From FEN-1350 sp964643355 (GTDB lineage Bacteria; Planctomycetota; Phycisphaerae; Sedimentisphaerales; Anaerohalosphaeraceae): a stretch of 64,000 nucleotides of DNA. Location of the stretch: contig CAZXPW010000015.1 in the NCBI GenBank assembly GCA_964643355.1, forward strand, positions 1 through 64,000, given 5' to 3'. Positions 1-8,107 of this stretch are shown in pieces; position 1 is the first letter of the stretch, and the number at the start of each line of letters is the position of its first letter. Both the position numbers and the translations under genes were made by a program. The notes beneath the pieces were generated by a model. It saw nothing but the letters and a program-made list of their open reading frames with translations. It was not told the origin of the DNA and did no database searches.

Positions 1-361
1 GAAATATCGGGTAATTAGCAAGGATTCAGGATGTGGGATATAGTCTATTGGATTTAGAAGGCGACAAAATTAGGCGATATAGTAAGGCCGTAGGAAATAG
101 GAATGACAAAAGGTAAGCAGGAAGCGGCAGGATTAATTCGACACAATCAACAAGATGGGGCAGTAACGAGACTATATAAACACAATAATGGATAATGCAG
201 ACCATCATGTAAGCGAAAGATTAGTACTCACTTGAGATGCCGGGGAGGATAAACAAAATACAGGATCATAAATATAATATACATAATGCAGTAATTAAAC
301 CACAATATTGTTGTGGCTTGCTCTCGTGCACGGATCAGTTACAATAAATCTGGAGGGTGCA
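1..361. other. A+T-rich intergenic stretch without a convincing gene
   Basis: This end of the window is clearly more A+T-rich than the rest. The short open frames here have no recognisable motifs and no good ribosome binding site. It contains the 12-base string AGGATTCAGGAT at 21-32, which recurs exactly at 14791-14802 in another intergenic region. I see no RNA gene. The stretch ends at the left terminal repeat of the IS3-family element. Confidence 0.6.
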
Positions 362-389
362 TGTACTGGTTCAGCGTGAAATGGACAAA
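362..389 (+). repeat. Left terminal inverted repeat of the IS3-family element
   Basis: Read inward, this end has TGTACTGGTTCAG followed by AAATGGACAAA. It matches the opposite end at about 22 of 28 positions, and weaker similarity continues inward toward GGTTAC at about 399-404. It is the transposase-distal end. Confidence 0.75.
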
Positions 390-620
390 CGCCTTTGACG
401 GTTACATGATACAACCCGCCTTCGGCAGGGAGTTTTTGAAGGCATAAGGGATTCAAAAATACCATCGGAAAAAGGAGGGTGGAGGGCTTCTCCACCCCGA
501 CGGTATTTCGTCGTCCCGGCCGGCTATCCCTGGCAGGTTGCTCTCCAGCAGAGCCTGCGTCCGTTTCCCCGGCCACCGGCATTGTCCGCAGGCCACTCCT
601 CATTGTCAAGTCCGTTTCCA

Positions 621-1538
621 TTACGACGCGTTCCTCAGGGCCTTGCGAGCTTGCCGTGCCGCCGCCAGCTTGGCTTCTCGCTGCGCCAGAATGCTTTCGG
701 CTTTCCCGGCCAGCTTATCCTGGGGCGTAATATACCCGATCGCACTGTGCAAACGCCTGCCATTGTACTGCTCGACAAACTCGGTCACGATCCGGATCGC
801 ATCGGCCAGCGTCAGCGGCGTGCAGACCCGAATGCAGGTCTTCTTGATCGTCTTGTGATACCGTTCCATCTTGCCGTTGCTCTGGGGATAATACGGCGAG
901 GTCTTCACGTGCGTCATGCCGCTGATCCGGATGAACTCCTTGAAGTCTTTGGAGAGAAACTGCGGGCCGTTGTCTGAGATGATCCGCGGCCGGGCCTGAG
1001 GGAATTTCTCCCGCGCCCGCTGCAGGATCATTTCCACCTCCGCCTCGGTCATCGACTCCCGGATGTCCCAGTGCACGACATACCGGCTGAACCCGTCCAG
1101 GATGCTGCACAGATAGTAAAAGGTGCCGCAGATGTTCAGGTACGAGATGTCGACATGCCAGTGTTCATGCGGCTTGAGGGGTTGCTCAAAACCGGTCCCT
1201 TTCTTCGATCCGGTCCGATCCCAGGGCGTCAACAACCCGGCGTTGGACAGGACCCGATACACACTGGACGGGCTGACCGCAACCAGGTCGGCATCCATCA
1301 TCATGTAGGTCAATCTCCGATACCCTTCCAGCGGATGATCCCCATAATATCGGATGATGGCCTGTTTTTCCGCTTTGGTCAGCCAGAAGTCGCGGGGGAT
1401 CCAGCCGTTGTGTTTGTTGACTTTGCCGTAGCGAGACTGCCAGTCATACCATTTGCTGCGGGAGATGCCGATCCAGTTCACCAAGGTCCCCGTTCCAATC
1501 TCGGTTCTGTTAGACCATTGCCGCACATAATCCACCAC
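621..1538 (-). CDS. IS3-family transposase OrfB (DDE integrase core)
   Basis: This is the catalytic half of an IS3-type transposase, 305 residues from the first ATG. An N-terminal HTH_21-like segment (HPLEGYRRLTYMM) is followed by an rve integrase core. The likely catalytic acids are in WHVDISYL, in IISDNGPQF and in YYPQSNGKMERYHKTIK (D, D, E). The C-terminal QYNGRRLHSAIGYITPQDKL is the usual family ending. The frame stays open upstream of this ATG to the A9 run at 1590-1598, so the natural product is probably an OrfAB fusion made by -1 frameshifting. The orfB reading frame itself looks intact. Confidence 0.9.
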   Translation of the reverse strand: MVDYVRQWSNRTEIGTGTLVNWIGISRSKWYDWQSRYGKVNKHNGWIPRDFWLTKAEKQAIIRYYGDHPLEGYRRLTYMMMDADLVAVSPSSVYRVLSNAGLLTPWDRTGSKKGTGFEQPLKPHEHWHVDISYLNICGTFYYLCSILDGFSRYVVHWDIRESMTEAEVEMILQRAREKFPQARPRIISDNGPQFLSKDFKEFIRISGMTHVKTSPYYPQSNGKMERYHKTIKKTCIRVCTPLTLADAIRIVTEFVEQYNGRRLHSAIGYITPQDKLAGKAESILAQREAKLAAARQARKALRNAS

Positions 1539-1573
1539 CTCATCGCGAATGTCCGGTTCGGCCCAGCCATCGG

Positions 1574-1881
1574 TCAGTCCTGACCAAGATTTTTTTTTAA
1601 CTGGATATTGTGCTCGACCAGCTCGGCGATCACTTCATCCTTCTTGACCAGCTTCTTCTGGAGCTGCTTGACCTGCGTTTCGAGAACATAGGCCGAAGAG
1701 GCTTTGGGGGGGTCAAAGGCGGTCGCCCCGTTCTCAAAGAAGGTCTTCTGCCACTGGGAAACTGGGTGGGAGCGATGCCGTGATGCTGGCACACCTCCGA
1801 CAACGGCTTGCCCTCCAGCAGGTGCTCCCGAAGGATCTTGACCTTTTCCATCCCCTCAAATCGTCTGCGTTCCTTACCCAT
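1574..1881 (-). pseudogene. IS3-family OrfA, broken by a 1-nt deletion
   Basis: The N-terminal part (MGKERRRFEGMEKVKILREH and on to HHGIAPTQF) is an HTH_Tnp_1-type DNA-binding segment starting at ATG 1881. Its continuation, QWQKTFFENGATAF and a leucine-zipper-like coiled coil (QVKQLQKKLVKKDEVIAEL), lies in a different frame ending at 1574. The two halves join if one T is restored in the TTTCCC string read on the minus strand (plus strand 1756-1761). The break is in a short homopolymer, so a sequencing error is possible. Confidence 0.8.
1590..1598 (-). promoter_or_regulatory. Programmed -1 frameshift site (A9) between orfA and orfB
   Basis: Nine consecutive A residues on the minus strand overlap the last codons of orfA, seven codons before its TGA. 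Slipping back one base after two AAA codons puts the ribosome in an open frame (KSWSGLTDGWAEPDIRDEVV) that runs directly into orfB. An A-rich slippery run is the known mechanism by which IS3-family elements make the OrfAB transposase. Confidence 0.8.
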
Positions 1882-1930
1882 GACAAATCCCTTTCCATCG
1901 TGTCCACATAAGAGTAACGGTTTTCAAGGA

Positions 1931-1958
1931 TTTGTCCATTTCCGTCTGAAGCATTACA
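1931..1958 (-). repeat. Right terminal inverted repeat of the IS3-family element
   Basis: Read inward on the minus strand it begins TGTAATGCTTCAG, followed by AAATGGACAAA. It lies about 50 bases upstream of the orfA start, as expected for the promoter-side end of an IS3-family element. Confidence 0.75.
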
Positions 1959-1959
1959 C

Positions 1960-2055
1960 TACACGGCCATCGACGCGGCAACGATCATCCACGATGCCGT
2001 CGGCAACCTGACCGGCGACCGCCAGGACTTCGGCAGGCGGCGCTGGAAACCTTGA
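1960..2055 (+). pseudogene. Possible 3' remnant of a gene cut by the IS
   Basis: Immediately right of the IS end, a frame encodes YTAIDAATIIHDAVGNLTGD and a short basic tail ending in TGA at 2053-2055. It has coding-like composition but no start, and no matching N-terminal part lies left of the IS, where the sequence is A+T-rich. I do not recognise the protein. It may be the tail of a gene whose upstream portion was lost in a rearrangement at the IS, or chance. Confidence 0.3.
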
Positions 2056-2119
2056 TCATCGACCGATAATTCTTTGCGCTATCCGGTGCTTTCCGATTCG
2101 GGCGAGGTCGAGTGGCGGG

Positions 2120-2148
2120 TTGACGGAGGGGGCTCGATCGGGTAACAT
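2120..2148 (+). promoter_or_regulatory. Putative sigma70-type promoter for icd
   Basis: A TTGACG -35 box at 2120-2125 and TAACAT -10 box at 2143-2148 are separated by 17 bases. They lie about 85 bases before the icd start in an otherwise gene-free gap. Confidence 0.5.
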
Positions 2149-2234
2149 ATCCGGTTTCATGAGCGGTTAGAATTTCATGCGTTGAGAATCGATCGGCGGG
2201 CGGGAAGTCCGCCGGGGACCTTCAGGAGTACGAC

Positions 2235-3314
2235 ATGACGAAAGTGACATTGATTCTGGGCGACGGGATCGGGCCGGAGATTGCGGAGGCGGCGCGTCGA
2301 TGTATCGACGCGACGGGCGCCAAGATCGAGTGGGAAGAGCGCGAGGCAGGCGTGGATGTGATGAAGCGGGTCGGCACGCCGATTCCGGATGAGACGATGG
2401 AGTCGGTCAAGCGCAACGGCATTGCGCTGAAAGCGCCGATTACCACGCCGGTGGGGACGGGATTTCGCAGCATCAATGTCTATCTGCGGCAGGAGCTGAA
2501 CCTCTACGCGTGCCTGCGGCCGTGCAAGAGCTACAAGGGGGTCCGGAGCCAGTATTCGGATATCGACCTGGTGATCGTTCGCGAGAACACCGAGGACCTG
2601 TATGCGGGGATCGAGTACGAAAAGGGCAAGGATGAGACGCTGGAGCTGATTGGCTGGCTGAACGCCCACAGCAAACGGAAGATCGGGCCCAACGCCGGCG
2701 TGAGCATCAAGCCGATTTCCGTCGAGGGCACGCAGCGGATCGTGCGCTACGCCTTTGAGTATGCCCGCAAGATGAAGCGGCGGAAGGTGACCAGCGTACA
2801 CAAGGCCAACATCATGAAATTCAGCGACGGGTTGTGGCTGGAGGTCAGCCGCGAGGTGGCCAAGGGATATCCAGATATCGAGTTCGAGGACCGGATTGTT
2901 GACAATATGTGTATGCAATTAGTACAAAAACCGGAACTCTACGATGTGCTGGTGTTGCCGAATCTGTACGGAGACATTCTCAGCGACTTGTGCGCCGGTC
3001 TGGTCGGCGGGCTGGGGGTGGCGCCGGGGGCGAACATCGGCGACAAGGGAGCGATCTTCGAGGCCACGCATGGCAGCGCGCCCAAGTACGCCGGGCAAAA
3101 CAAGGTCAATCCGGTCGCGCTGATCCTCAGTGGGGTGCTGATGCTACAACATCTGGGGAAGGATCAAGAGGCGAAACGGTTAGAGAAGGCCGTGGCGGAT
3201 GTGATCGCGGAGGGCAAGTCGGTGACCTACGATCTGAAGGAAGACCGCAACGATCCGACGGCGGTCGGCACACGAGAAATGGCGGATGCGATCATCCGCA
3301 GGCTCGGCCGGTAA
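2235..3314 (+). CDS. icd: NAD-type isocitrate dehydrogenase
   Basis: 359 residues, an isocitrate/isopropylmalate dehydrogenase family enzyme. It starts at ATG 2235 after a GGAG Shine-Dalgarno. LILGDGIGPEI opens the nucleotide-binding fold. The substrate segment SINVYLRQELNLYACLRP carries the S-x-N-x-x-LR pattern of isocitrate-specific members rather than the isopropylmalate pattern. The metal-binding YGDILSDLCAGLVGG and the C-terminal EATHGSAPKYAGQNKVNP are both present. The length fits the short, probably NAD-dependent class that oxidatively decarboxylates isocitrate in the TCA cycle. The next gene, lpxK, is 27 bases downstream but functionally unrelated. Homoisocitrate dehydrogenase is a less likely alternative. 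Confidence 0.88.
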   Translation: MTKVTLILGDGIGPEIAEAARRCIDATGAKIEWEEREAGVDVMKRVGTPIPDETMESVKRNGIALKAPITTPVGTGFRSINVYLRQELNLYACLRPCKSYKGVRSQYSDIDLVIVRENTEDLYAGIEYEKGKDETLELIGWLNAHSKRKIGPNAGVSIKPISVEGTQRIVRYAFEYARKMKRRKVTSVHKANIMKFSDGLWLEVSREVAKGYPDIEFEDRIVDNMCMQLVQKPELYDVLVLPNLYGDILSDLCAGLVGGLGVAPGANIGDKGAIFEATHGSAPKYAGQNKVNPVALILSGVLMLQHLGKDQEAKRLEKAVADVIAEGKSVTYDLKEDRNDPTAVGTREMADAIIRRLGR

Positions 3315-3341
3315 CCGGGTCCGGCGGGCGAGGAAATCGCG

Positions 3342-4421
3342 TTGAATCAGGCCGCATTTCGCAGGTTGATTTCCCATCCGAAACCCTCGTTGCGACAACG
3401 AGCGGCTCGGATGGGGTTGCGGTTGCTGTCGATTCCTTACGGATGGGCTGTGTGTTTGCGGAATCGGGCCTATGATCGAGGTTGGCTGCGGCAACACTCG
3501 GCGGGAGTTGCGGTAATCAGCGTAGGGAATCTGACGGCGGGCGGGACCGGCAAGACGCCAATGGTGATCTGGGTGTGTCGGCAGTTGCAGCAGTGGGGGT
3601 TTCATCCGGCCGTTCTGACGCGGGGGTACGGTACTTCGGCGGGCAAGCTGACGGATGAGCCCGCGATTGTCTTGAAGAATTGTCCCGAGGTGAAGGTCGT
3701 GGTCAATCCAGACCGGGTGGCCGGAGCGCGGCGGGCAATCGGGGAGTTGGGGGCCGATGTGCTGGTTCTGGATGATGGGTTTCAGCATCGGCGATTGAAG
3801 CGTGATCTGGATATCCTGGTGATTGACGCGACCTGTCCGTTTGGATACGGGCGAATCCTGCCGGCAGGATTGTTGCGGGAACCAATCGGGGGGATCGAAC
3901 GGGCGCAGGCGGCGGTAATTACGCGAAGCGAACAGGTCAAGCTGGAGCAGATCGAAGATCTGGTTCGGCAAGTTCAGGATTTCCGGCCGGGGATCGCGGT
4001 CGGCGTGGCGGCCAACCGGCATCCGTGTGTGCGTCTTCTGCGGGAGCCGGTAATGCCGATCGAGGCGCTGGCGGGCAAAAAGGTATTCGCCTTTTGCGGG
4101 ATCGGGAACCCGGAACCGTTTTACCGACAACTGCGACAGTACGGTGCCGAACTGGTGGGGACGGTGACCTTCGACGATCATCACGATTATTCGGATGCGG
4201 AGGTGTATTCGCTGTATGACCAGGCCGAGTCGGCGGGGGCCGAACTGATGCTCACGACCCAAAAGGACTGGGTCAAGTCGGCCCTCCTGAGCTTGGAGGG
4301 GCGGTCGGTGCATTTGGGATATCTGCCGATGGAACTGGTACTGGTCGAAGGAGCGGATATAATACGAGATTTGATTCGAGACTGTGTCGGCGAACCGACA
4401 CACCAACCGGGATCGATGTAA
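3342..4421 (+). CDS. lpxK: Tetraacyldisaccharide 4'-kinase
   Basis: 359 residues. LpxK phosphorylates the 4' position of the lipid A disaccharide at the inner membrane. The N-terminal region ISVGNLTAGGTGKTPMVIWV contains the LpxK P-loop. VLTRGYG and VLVLDDGFQHRRL are further family signatures. The best start is TTG at 3342, preceded by AGGA seven bases upstream; no in-frame ATG precedes the conserved region at a sensible distance. It shares one base with hldE (TAATG). Its presence implies a lipid A outer membrane and opens the LPS operon. Confidence 0.92.
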   Translation: MNQAAFRRLISHPKPSLRQRAARMGLRLLSIPYGWAVCLRNRAYDRGWLRQHSAGVAVISVGNLTAGGTGKTPMVIWVCRQLQQWGFHPAVLTRGYGTSAGKLTDEPAIVLKNCPEVKVVVNPDRVAGARRAIGELGADVLVLDDGFQHRRLKRDLDILVIDATCPFGYGRILPAGLLREPIGGIERAQAAVITRSEQVKLEQIEDLVRQVQDFRPGIAVGVAANRHPCVRLLREPVMPIEALAGKKVFAFCGIGNPEPFYRQLRQYGAELVGTVTFDDHHDYSDAEVYSLYDQAESAGAELMLTTQKDWVKSALLSLEGRSVHLGYLPMELVLVEGADIIRDLIRDCVGEPTHQPGSM

Positions 4422-5938
4422 TGTACGAACGATGGCTCAATCAGGTAACGCATCTGGGGACCCCGAAGGTCCTGCTGGTCGGTGATTTTATTGTGGATAG
4501 TTATGTTTATGGCGACGCCGAGCGGATCAGCCCGGAAGCCCCGGTAGCGGTGCTGAAGGTCGTCGATCGGCAGTATCGCTGTGGGGGAGCGGGATCCGTG
4601 GCGGCGGATATTGCGGCACTGGGTGGGCGGCCGCTGTGCGTGGGCGTCGTCGGGCGGGATGAGAATGCGGATCGGCTGCGGGCGATGTTGACGGAAGTTG
4701 GAGCAGATGTGACTTCCTTGATTTCGGTGGACGATCGACCGACAACCAGCAAGCAGCGGTTGATCGGTCTGGCACAACATCGACATCGGCAGCAATTGCT
4801 TCGGATTGATGAGGAATCGGACGGGCCGCTGGGGGCGAAGGTATGCAATCGACTGCTTGAGGCGTATCGGCAGTATCTTGGGCAATCCGACATCGTTTGC
4901 CTGCAGGATTATCGCAAGGGAGTTTTGACGGAGGAGTTGTGCCGGACTATGATCGGACTGGCCCGGGAGCGGGGGAAACGGGTGCTGGTCGATCCGCCGT
5001 TCGGACAAGATTATCGCAAATTCACGGGGGCATGTCTGATCACGCCGAACCGCAAGGAGGCGGGGATGGCGGCGGGGTTGGCGGTGGAAACGCCGGCGGA
5101 TGCGGAGAAGGCGGCGTCGATTTTGCTGGAGCGTCTGGAGTTGGATGCGGCGGTGATCACGCTGGACAGGGAAGGGGCGTGGCTCAAGACGCGGGAGCAA
5201 AGCGAACATGTACCGACGATTCCCCGGATGGTGTATGATGTGACGGGCGCCGGCGACATGGTACTGGCGATGCTGGCGATGGCGATCGCGGCGGGAAGCG
5301 ATTATTCGACGGCGGTTCAACTGGCGAACATTGCCGGCGGATTGGAGGTGGAGAAATTCGGCACGGCGACGGTCAGCGTCGATGAGATCGTCAATGAGAT
5401 TCTCAGTCGCAGCCGGGGTCAGCGGGGCAAGATCCGGCAGATGGCGGCGCTGGCAAATGATTTGAATTATCACCGACAGCAAAAGCACCGGATCGTGTTC
5501 ACCAACGGTTGTTTTGACGTATTGCATCGCGGGCATATCGAATACCTTCGATTTTGTAAACAACAGGGCGATATTGTCGTCTTGGGCCTGAACAGCGATT
5601 CCTCCGTCCGTCAGATCAAAGGCCCGACGCGGCCGATTAACAACCAGCATGATCGGGCGGCCGTACTGGCGGGATTGGAATCGGTGGACTATATTATCGT
5701 CTTTGAGGAGCCGGATCCGTTGTCGCTGATCCGCCAGATTCGCCCGGATGTTCTGGTCAAAGGGGCGGATTGGGCCGAAAAAGGCGTCGTCGGGCGAGAA
5801 TTCGTTGAATCGTACGGAGGTTCGGTGGTCTTGGCGCCGCTGGTGGACGGCAAGAGTTCAACGGCGACCATCCAGAAAATTCAGTCGTTATCGAACGACA
5901 CCAAGGCGATCGATCCACGAGGGACAACCGGGGGCTAA
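4421..5938 (+). CDS. hldE: Bifunctional heptose 7-phosphate kinase / heptose 1-phosphate adenylyltransferase
   Basis: 505 residues with two domains. Residues 1 to about 330 are a PfkB/ribokinase-type kinase, with PEAPVAVLK near the start and DVTGAGDMVLAMLAMAI as the catalytic GAGD motif. Residues about 345-490 form a cytidylyltransferase-like nucleotidyltransferase with FTNGCFDVLHRGHIEYL (HxGH-type motif) and SSTATIQKI near the end. Together they convert D-glycero-manno-heptose 7-phosphate to the 1,7-bisphosphate and, after GmhB, the 1-phosphate to ADP-heptose. The start overlaps the lpxK stop by one base, so the genes are translationally coupled. Confidence 0.94.
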   Translation: MYERWLNQVTHLGTPKVLLVGDFIVDSYVYGDAERISPEAPVAVLKVVDRQYRCGGAGSVAADIAALGGRPLCVGVVGRDENADRLRAMLTEVGADVTSLISVDDRPTTSKQRLIGLAQHRHRQQLLRIDEESDGPLGAKVCNRLLEAYRQYLGQSDIVCLQDYRKGVLTEELCRTMIGLARERGKRVLVDPPFGQDYRKFTGACLITPNRKEAGMAAGLAVETPADAEKAASILLERLELDAAVITLDREGAWLKTREQSEHVPTIPRMVYDVTGAGDMVLAMLAMAIAAGSDYSTAVQLANIAGGLEVEKFGTATVSVDEIVNEILSRSRGQRGKIRQMAALANDLNYHRQQKHRIVFTNGCFDVLHRGHIEYLRFCKQQGDIVVLGLNSDSSVRQIKGPTRPINNQHDRAAVLAGLESVDYIIVFEEPDPLSLIRQIRPDVLVKGADWAEKGVVGREFVESYGGSVVLAPLVDGKSSTATIQKIQSLSNDTKAIDPRGTTGG

Positions 5939-5950
5939 AAGGAGACAGGC

Positions 5951-7066
5951 ATGAAGAATAAGGCGATTTTTCTCGATCGAGACGATACGCTGATCGAGGA
6001 TCCGGGATATATCAGCCATCCCAGCCAGGTCAAACTGTTGCCCGGCGTTAGCGAATCACTGATTGAGTTGCGCAAACTGGGTTATCTGCTGGTAGTGACG
6101 ACCAACCAATCGGCGGTGGCGCGGGGGATGGTGACGGAGGAAGGCCTGGCAAAGATCCATCATCAGCTCGAAATTCTACTGGGCAACGAAGGGGCTCATC
6201 TGGACAAGATTTATTATTGTCCGTTTCACCCGAACGGCGTCGTGCCGGAATACCGCAAAGACAGCGATCTCCGCAAACCGAATCCCGGGATGATTCTGAA
6301 AGCCGCCGAGGAGATGGAGATCGACCTGGAGCGATCGTGGACGGTGGGCAATTCGTATCGGGATATCGAGGCGGGAATTCGAGCGGGATGCAAGACGATT
6401 CTGATTCGATCGGCGGCACGGCCGGTGACGGGGACGGCTTCGGATCCGATGCCGTTTCAGACGGCCGTCAACATCAAGGAGGCGGTGAACATCATCAAGA
6501 TGTATGACCGGCAGCATCATGTGGGAGCCGAGTCGCGCGAAGAGCCAAACCGATCGGCGTTGGCGTCCGGGCCGACGGTTTCGTCGTCGATGTCTCCAAC
6601 GCGACCAGCGTCACCGGTTCCTGCGACGGTATCAAACGCCTCCGAGACGGCGGAAAAACGGATGACTCCAACCGTGCCCGAAAAGGCGACGACCCCGGCC
6701 GATCAACCGGCCGAAGAAGTCAAAGCCAAAACCGTTCGAGACATTTCGACAGCCGACATTCATCCGACCGAAACCGGGGCCAAGGAGGGATTGTCTTCGA
6801 CGGGGAATCGGACCGAGGCGCTGCTGGAGGAGATTTTGCGGCAGTTGCGGGCGTCGCGTCGCGAATCGCTGTTTGACGAGTTTTCCTTTTGGAAATTTCT
6901 GTCGGGGGTTCTTCAGGTGGTCGTGGTATTTTGTCTTTTGTTGAGCTTGTATTTCCTGCTGGGACAGACGCCTCCGAAGATGGAGGCGGTTCATCTCAGT
7001 GTTCAATATGCGATGGTCGTGCAACTGATGGTGGTGGCGTTCTTCCTGATGCGGGATCGGAAGTAG
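5951..7066 (+). CDS. gmhB: Heptose-bisphosphate phosphatase (GmhB-like) with a membrane-anchored C-terminal extension
   Basis: 371 residues, about twice the usual GmhB length. Residues 1-185 are a HAD phosphatase with FLDRDDTLIE (nucleophile D9, D11) and TTNQSAVARG. The zinc loop is atypical. C90 is present in CPFHP, but the usual C-x-C before RKP is replaced by D104-S-D106 in DSDLRKPNPGM, so zinc binding is probably lost. Residues about 190-300 are a low-complexity Pro/Thr/Ser/Ala linker. The tail holds two predicted membrane helices (about 312-336 and 347-366). It lies between hldE and a heptosyltransferase, which supports the pathway role, the step between the two HldE reactions. The tail could tether it to the inner membrane. 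Confidence 0.85.
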   Translation: MKNKAIFLDRDDTLIEDPGYISHPSQVKLLPGVSESLIELRKLGYLLVVTTNQSAVARGMVTEEGLAKIHHQLEILLGNEGAHLDKIYYCPFHPNGVVPEYRKDSDLRKPNPGMILKAAEEMEIDLERSWTVGNSYRDIEAGIRAGCKTILIRSAARPVTGTASDPMPFQTAVNIKEAVNIIKMYDRQHHVGAESREEPNRSALASGPTVSSSMSPTRPASPVPATVSNASETAEKRMTPTVPEKATTPADQPAEEVKAKTVRDISTADIHPTETGAKEGLSSTGNRTEALLEEILRQLRASRRESLFDEFSFWKFLSGVLQVVVVFCLLLSLYFLLGQTPPKMEAVHLSVQYAMVVQLMVVAFFLMRDRK

Positions 7067-8107
7067 GTGACGACGATGTCCCGGGAACGGATCATGGTCT
7101 GGCTTCCGTCTCCGATGGGGGACGCGATTCTGTCCGGGCCGGCGTTGCGGGCGATCCGCAGGCGGTTTGTGTCGGCGGATATCGCATTTGCCGCCGGATC
7201 TGTCGTGCGGGAAATCCTGGCGGGCAATCCCTGGTGTGACGAGTGGATCGAGATTCGGCGAAGTCCACTGGTATTTGCGGGGCGTCTGGCGGCGGGGCGA
7301 TTTGATCGAGCGATTCTGCTGAAAAATTCGTTCGGGTCGGCGATGACGATTCGGCTGGCCCGGATTCGGGAGCGGATCGGATACGATCGCGAGGGGCGGG
7401 GGATTTTTCTGACGCAGCGGATTCAGCCGCTGCGGGATGCGAAAGGAGATTTTACGCCGCAGTCGATGATCGATTATTATCTGGGGATCGCGGCGTCCTT
7501 GGGGGCGGAGGTGACCGATCGTCGGTTGGAGTTGTTTGTGGATCCGGAGGCGGCGCGGTCCCTGCTGTCCAAACTCCCGGTGGCCGGAGCGGCCGGGGGA
7601 CCGTTGGTGATCTTGGTGCCGGGCGGAGGATTCGGGCCGAGCAAGTGCTGGTCGGCGGAACGATTTGCGGCGGTTGCGGATACCCTGGCGCGCCGCTACG
7701 GGGCCAGGGTGGTCGTGTCGATCGCGCCGAATCCGATGGAGGAGGATATCGGCGGGAGGATTGTATCCCTGGCTAAGGCGAAGGTGTATTCTATGACGGA
7801 AACACCGTTGACGATAGCGGAACTCAAGGCGTTGTTTGCCGAAGCGGATCTGGTCATTACCAACGATACCGGACCGCGACATATCGCCATTGCGCTACGG
7901 CGAAAGGTGATTACGCTGTTCGGACCCAACAATCCGGCCTGGACGCAAACGGGGTATCCGGATGAGATCCAACTGGTCGGGCAGGGACCCTGCGTGCCCT
8001 GTGAAAGGCCGAACTGTCGCGAGAACTCTCACTTGTGCATGGAGTCGATTTCCGTTGAGGCGGTCTGTATGGCGGTAGATCGGATGCTGGAGGGGTGGAA
8101 ACGATGA
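7067..8107 (+). CDS. waaF: Glycosyltransferase family 9, probable LPS heptosyltransferase
   Basis: 346 residues from GTG 7067; the in-frame ATG at 7076 is an equally possible start. The N-terminal VWLPSPMGDAILSGPALRAI is the GT9 opening. The C-terminal half has GGGFGPSKCWSAERFAAVAD, the loop TNDTGPRHIAIAL and FGPNNPAWTQT, where the ADP-heptose site lies in WaaF/WaaC. The C-terminal cysteine-rich CVPCERPNC is common in this family. It would transfer heptose from ADP-heptose to the inner core on the cytoplasmic face. It follows gmhB without a gap and overlaps the kinase gene by ATGA. WaaF rather than WaaC is a guess. Confidence 0.85.
   Translation: MTTMSRERIMVWLPSPMGDAILSGPALRAIRRRFVSADIAFAAGSVVREILAGNPWCDEWIEIRRSPLVFAGRLAAGRFDRAILLKNSFGSAMTIRLARIRERIGYDREGRGIFLTQRIQPLRDAKGDFTPQSMIDYYLGIAASLGAEVTDRRLELFVDPEAARSLLSKLPVAGAAGGPLVILVPGGGFGPSKCWSAERFAAVADTLARRYGARVVVSIAPNPMEEDIGGRIVSLAKAKVYSMTETPLTIAELKALFAEADLVITNDTGPRHIAIALRRKVITLFGPNNPAWTQTGYPDEIQLVGQGPCVPCERPNCRENSHLCMESISVEAVCMAVDRMLEGWKR

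Larger units (their letters stand above)
362..1958 (-). mobile_element. IS3-family insertion sequence
   Basis: About 1.6 kb bounded by imperfect terminal inverted repeats (362-389 and 1931-1958) that both begin TGTA and share the core AAATGGACAAA. Inside, on the minus strand, are an orfA-like HTH gene and an orfB DDE transposase joined by an A9 slippage site, the standard IS3-family layout. I cannot find a matching target-site duplication next to the two ends: the left flank ends GCA and the right flank begins CTA. A one-base deletion breaks orfA, so this copy is probably inactive unless the indel is a sequencing error. Confidence 0.85.

Noticed and set aside
3180..4406. 408-codon minus-strand frame opposite lpxK
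   Set aside because: It mirrors a well-supported gene, has no family motif and is rich in Arg/Pro/His as expected for antisense of G+C-rich coding sequence.
4187..5650. 487-codon minus-strand frame opposite hldE
   Set aside because: Antisense shadow; no start signal and no recognisable domain.
6632..7882. 416-codon minus-strand frame opposite gmhB and the heptosyltransferase
   Set aside because: Antisense shadow, highly Arg/Pro/His-rich with no motif.
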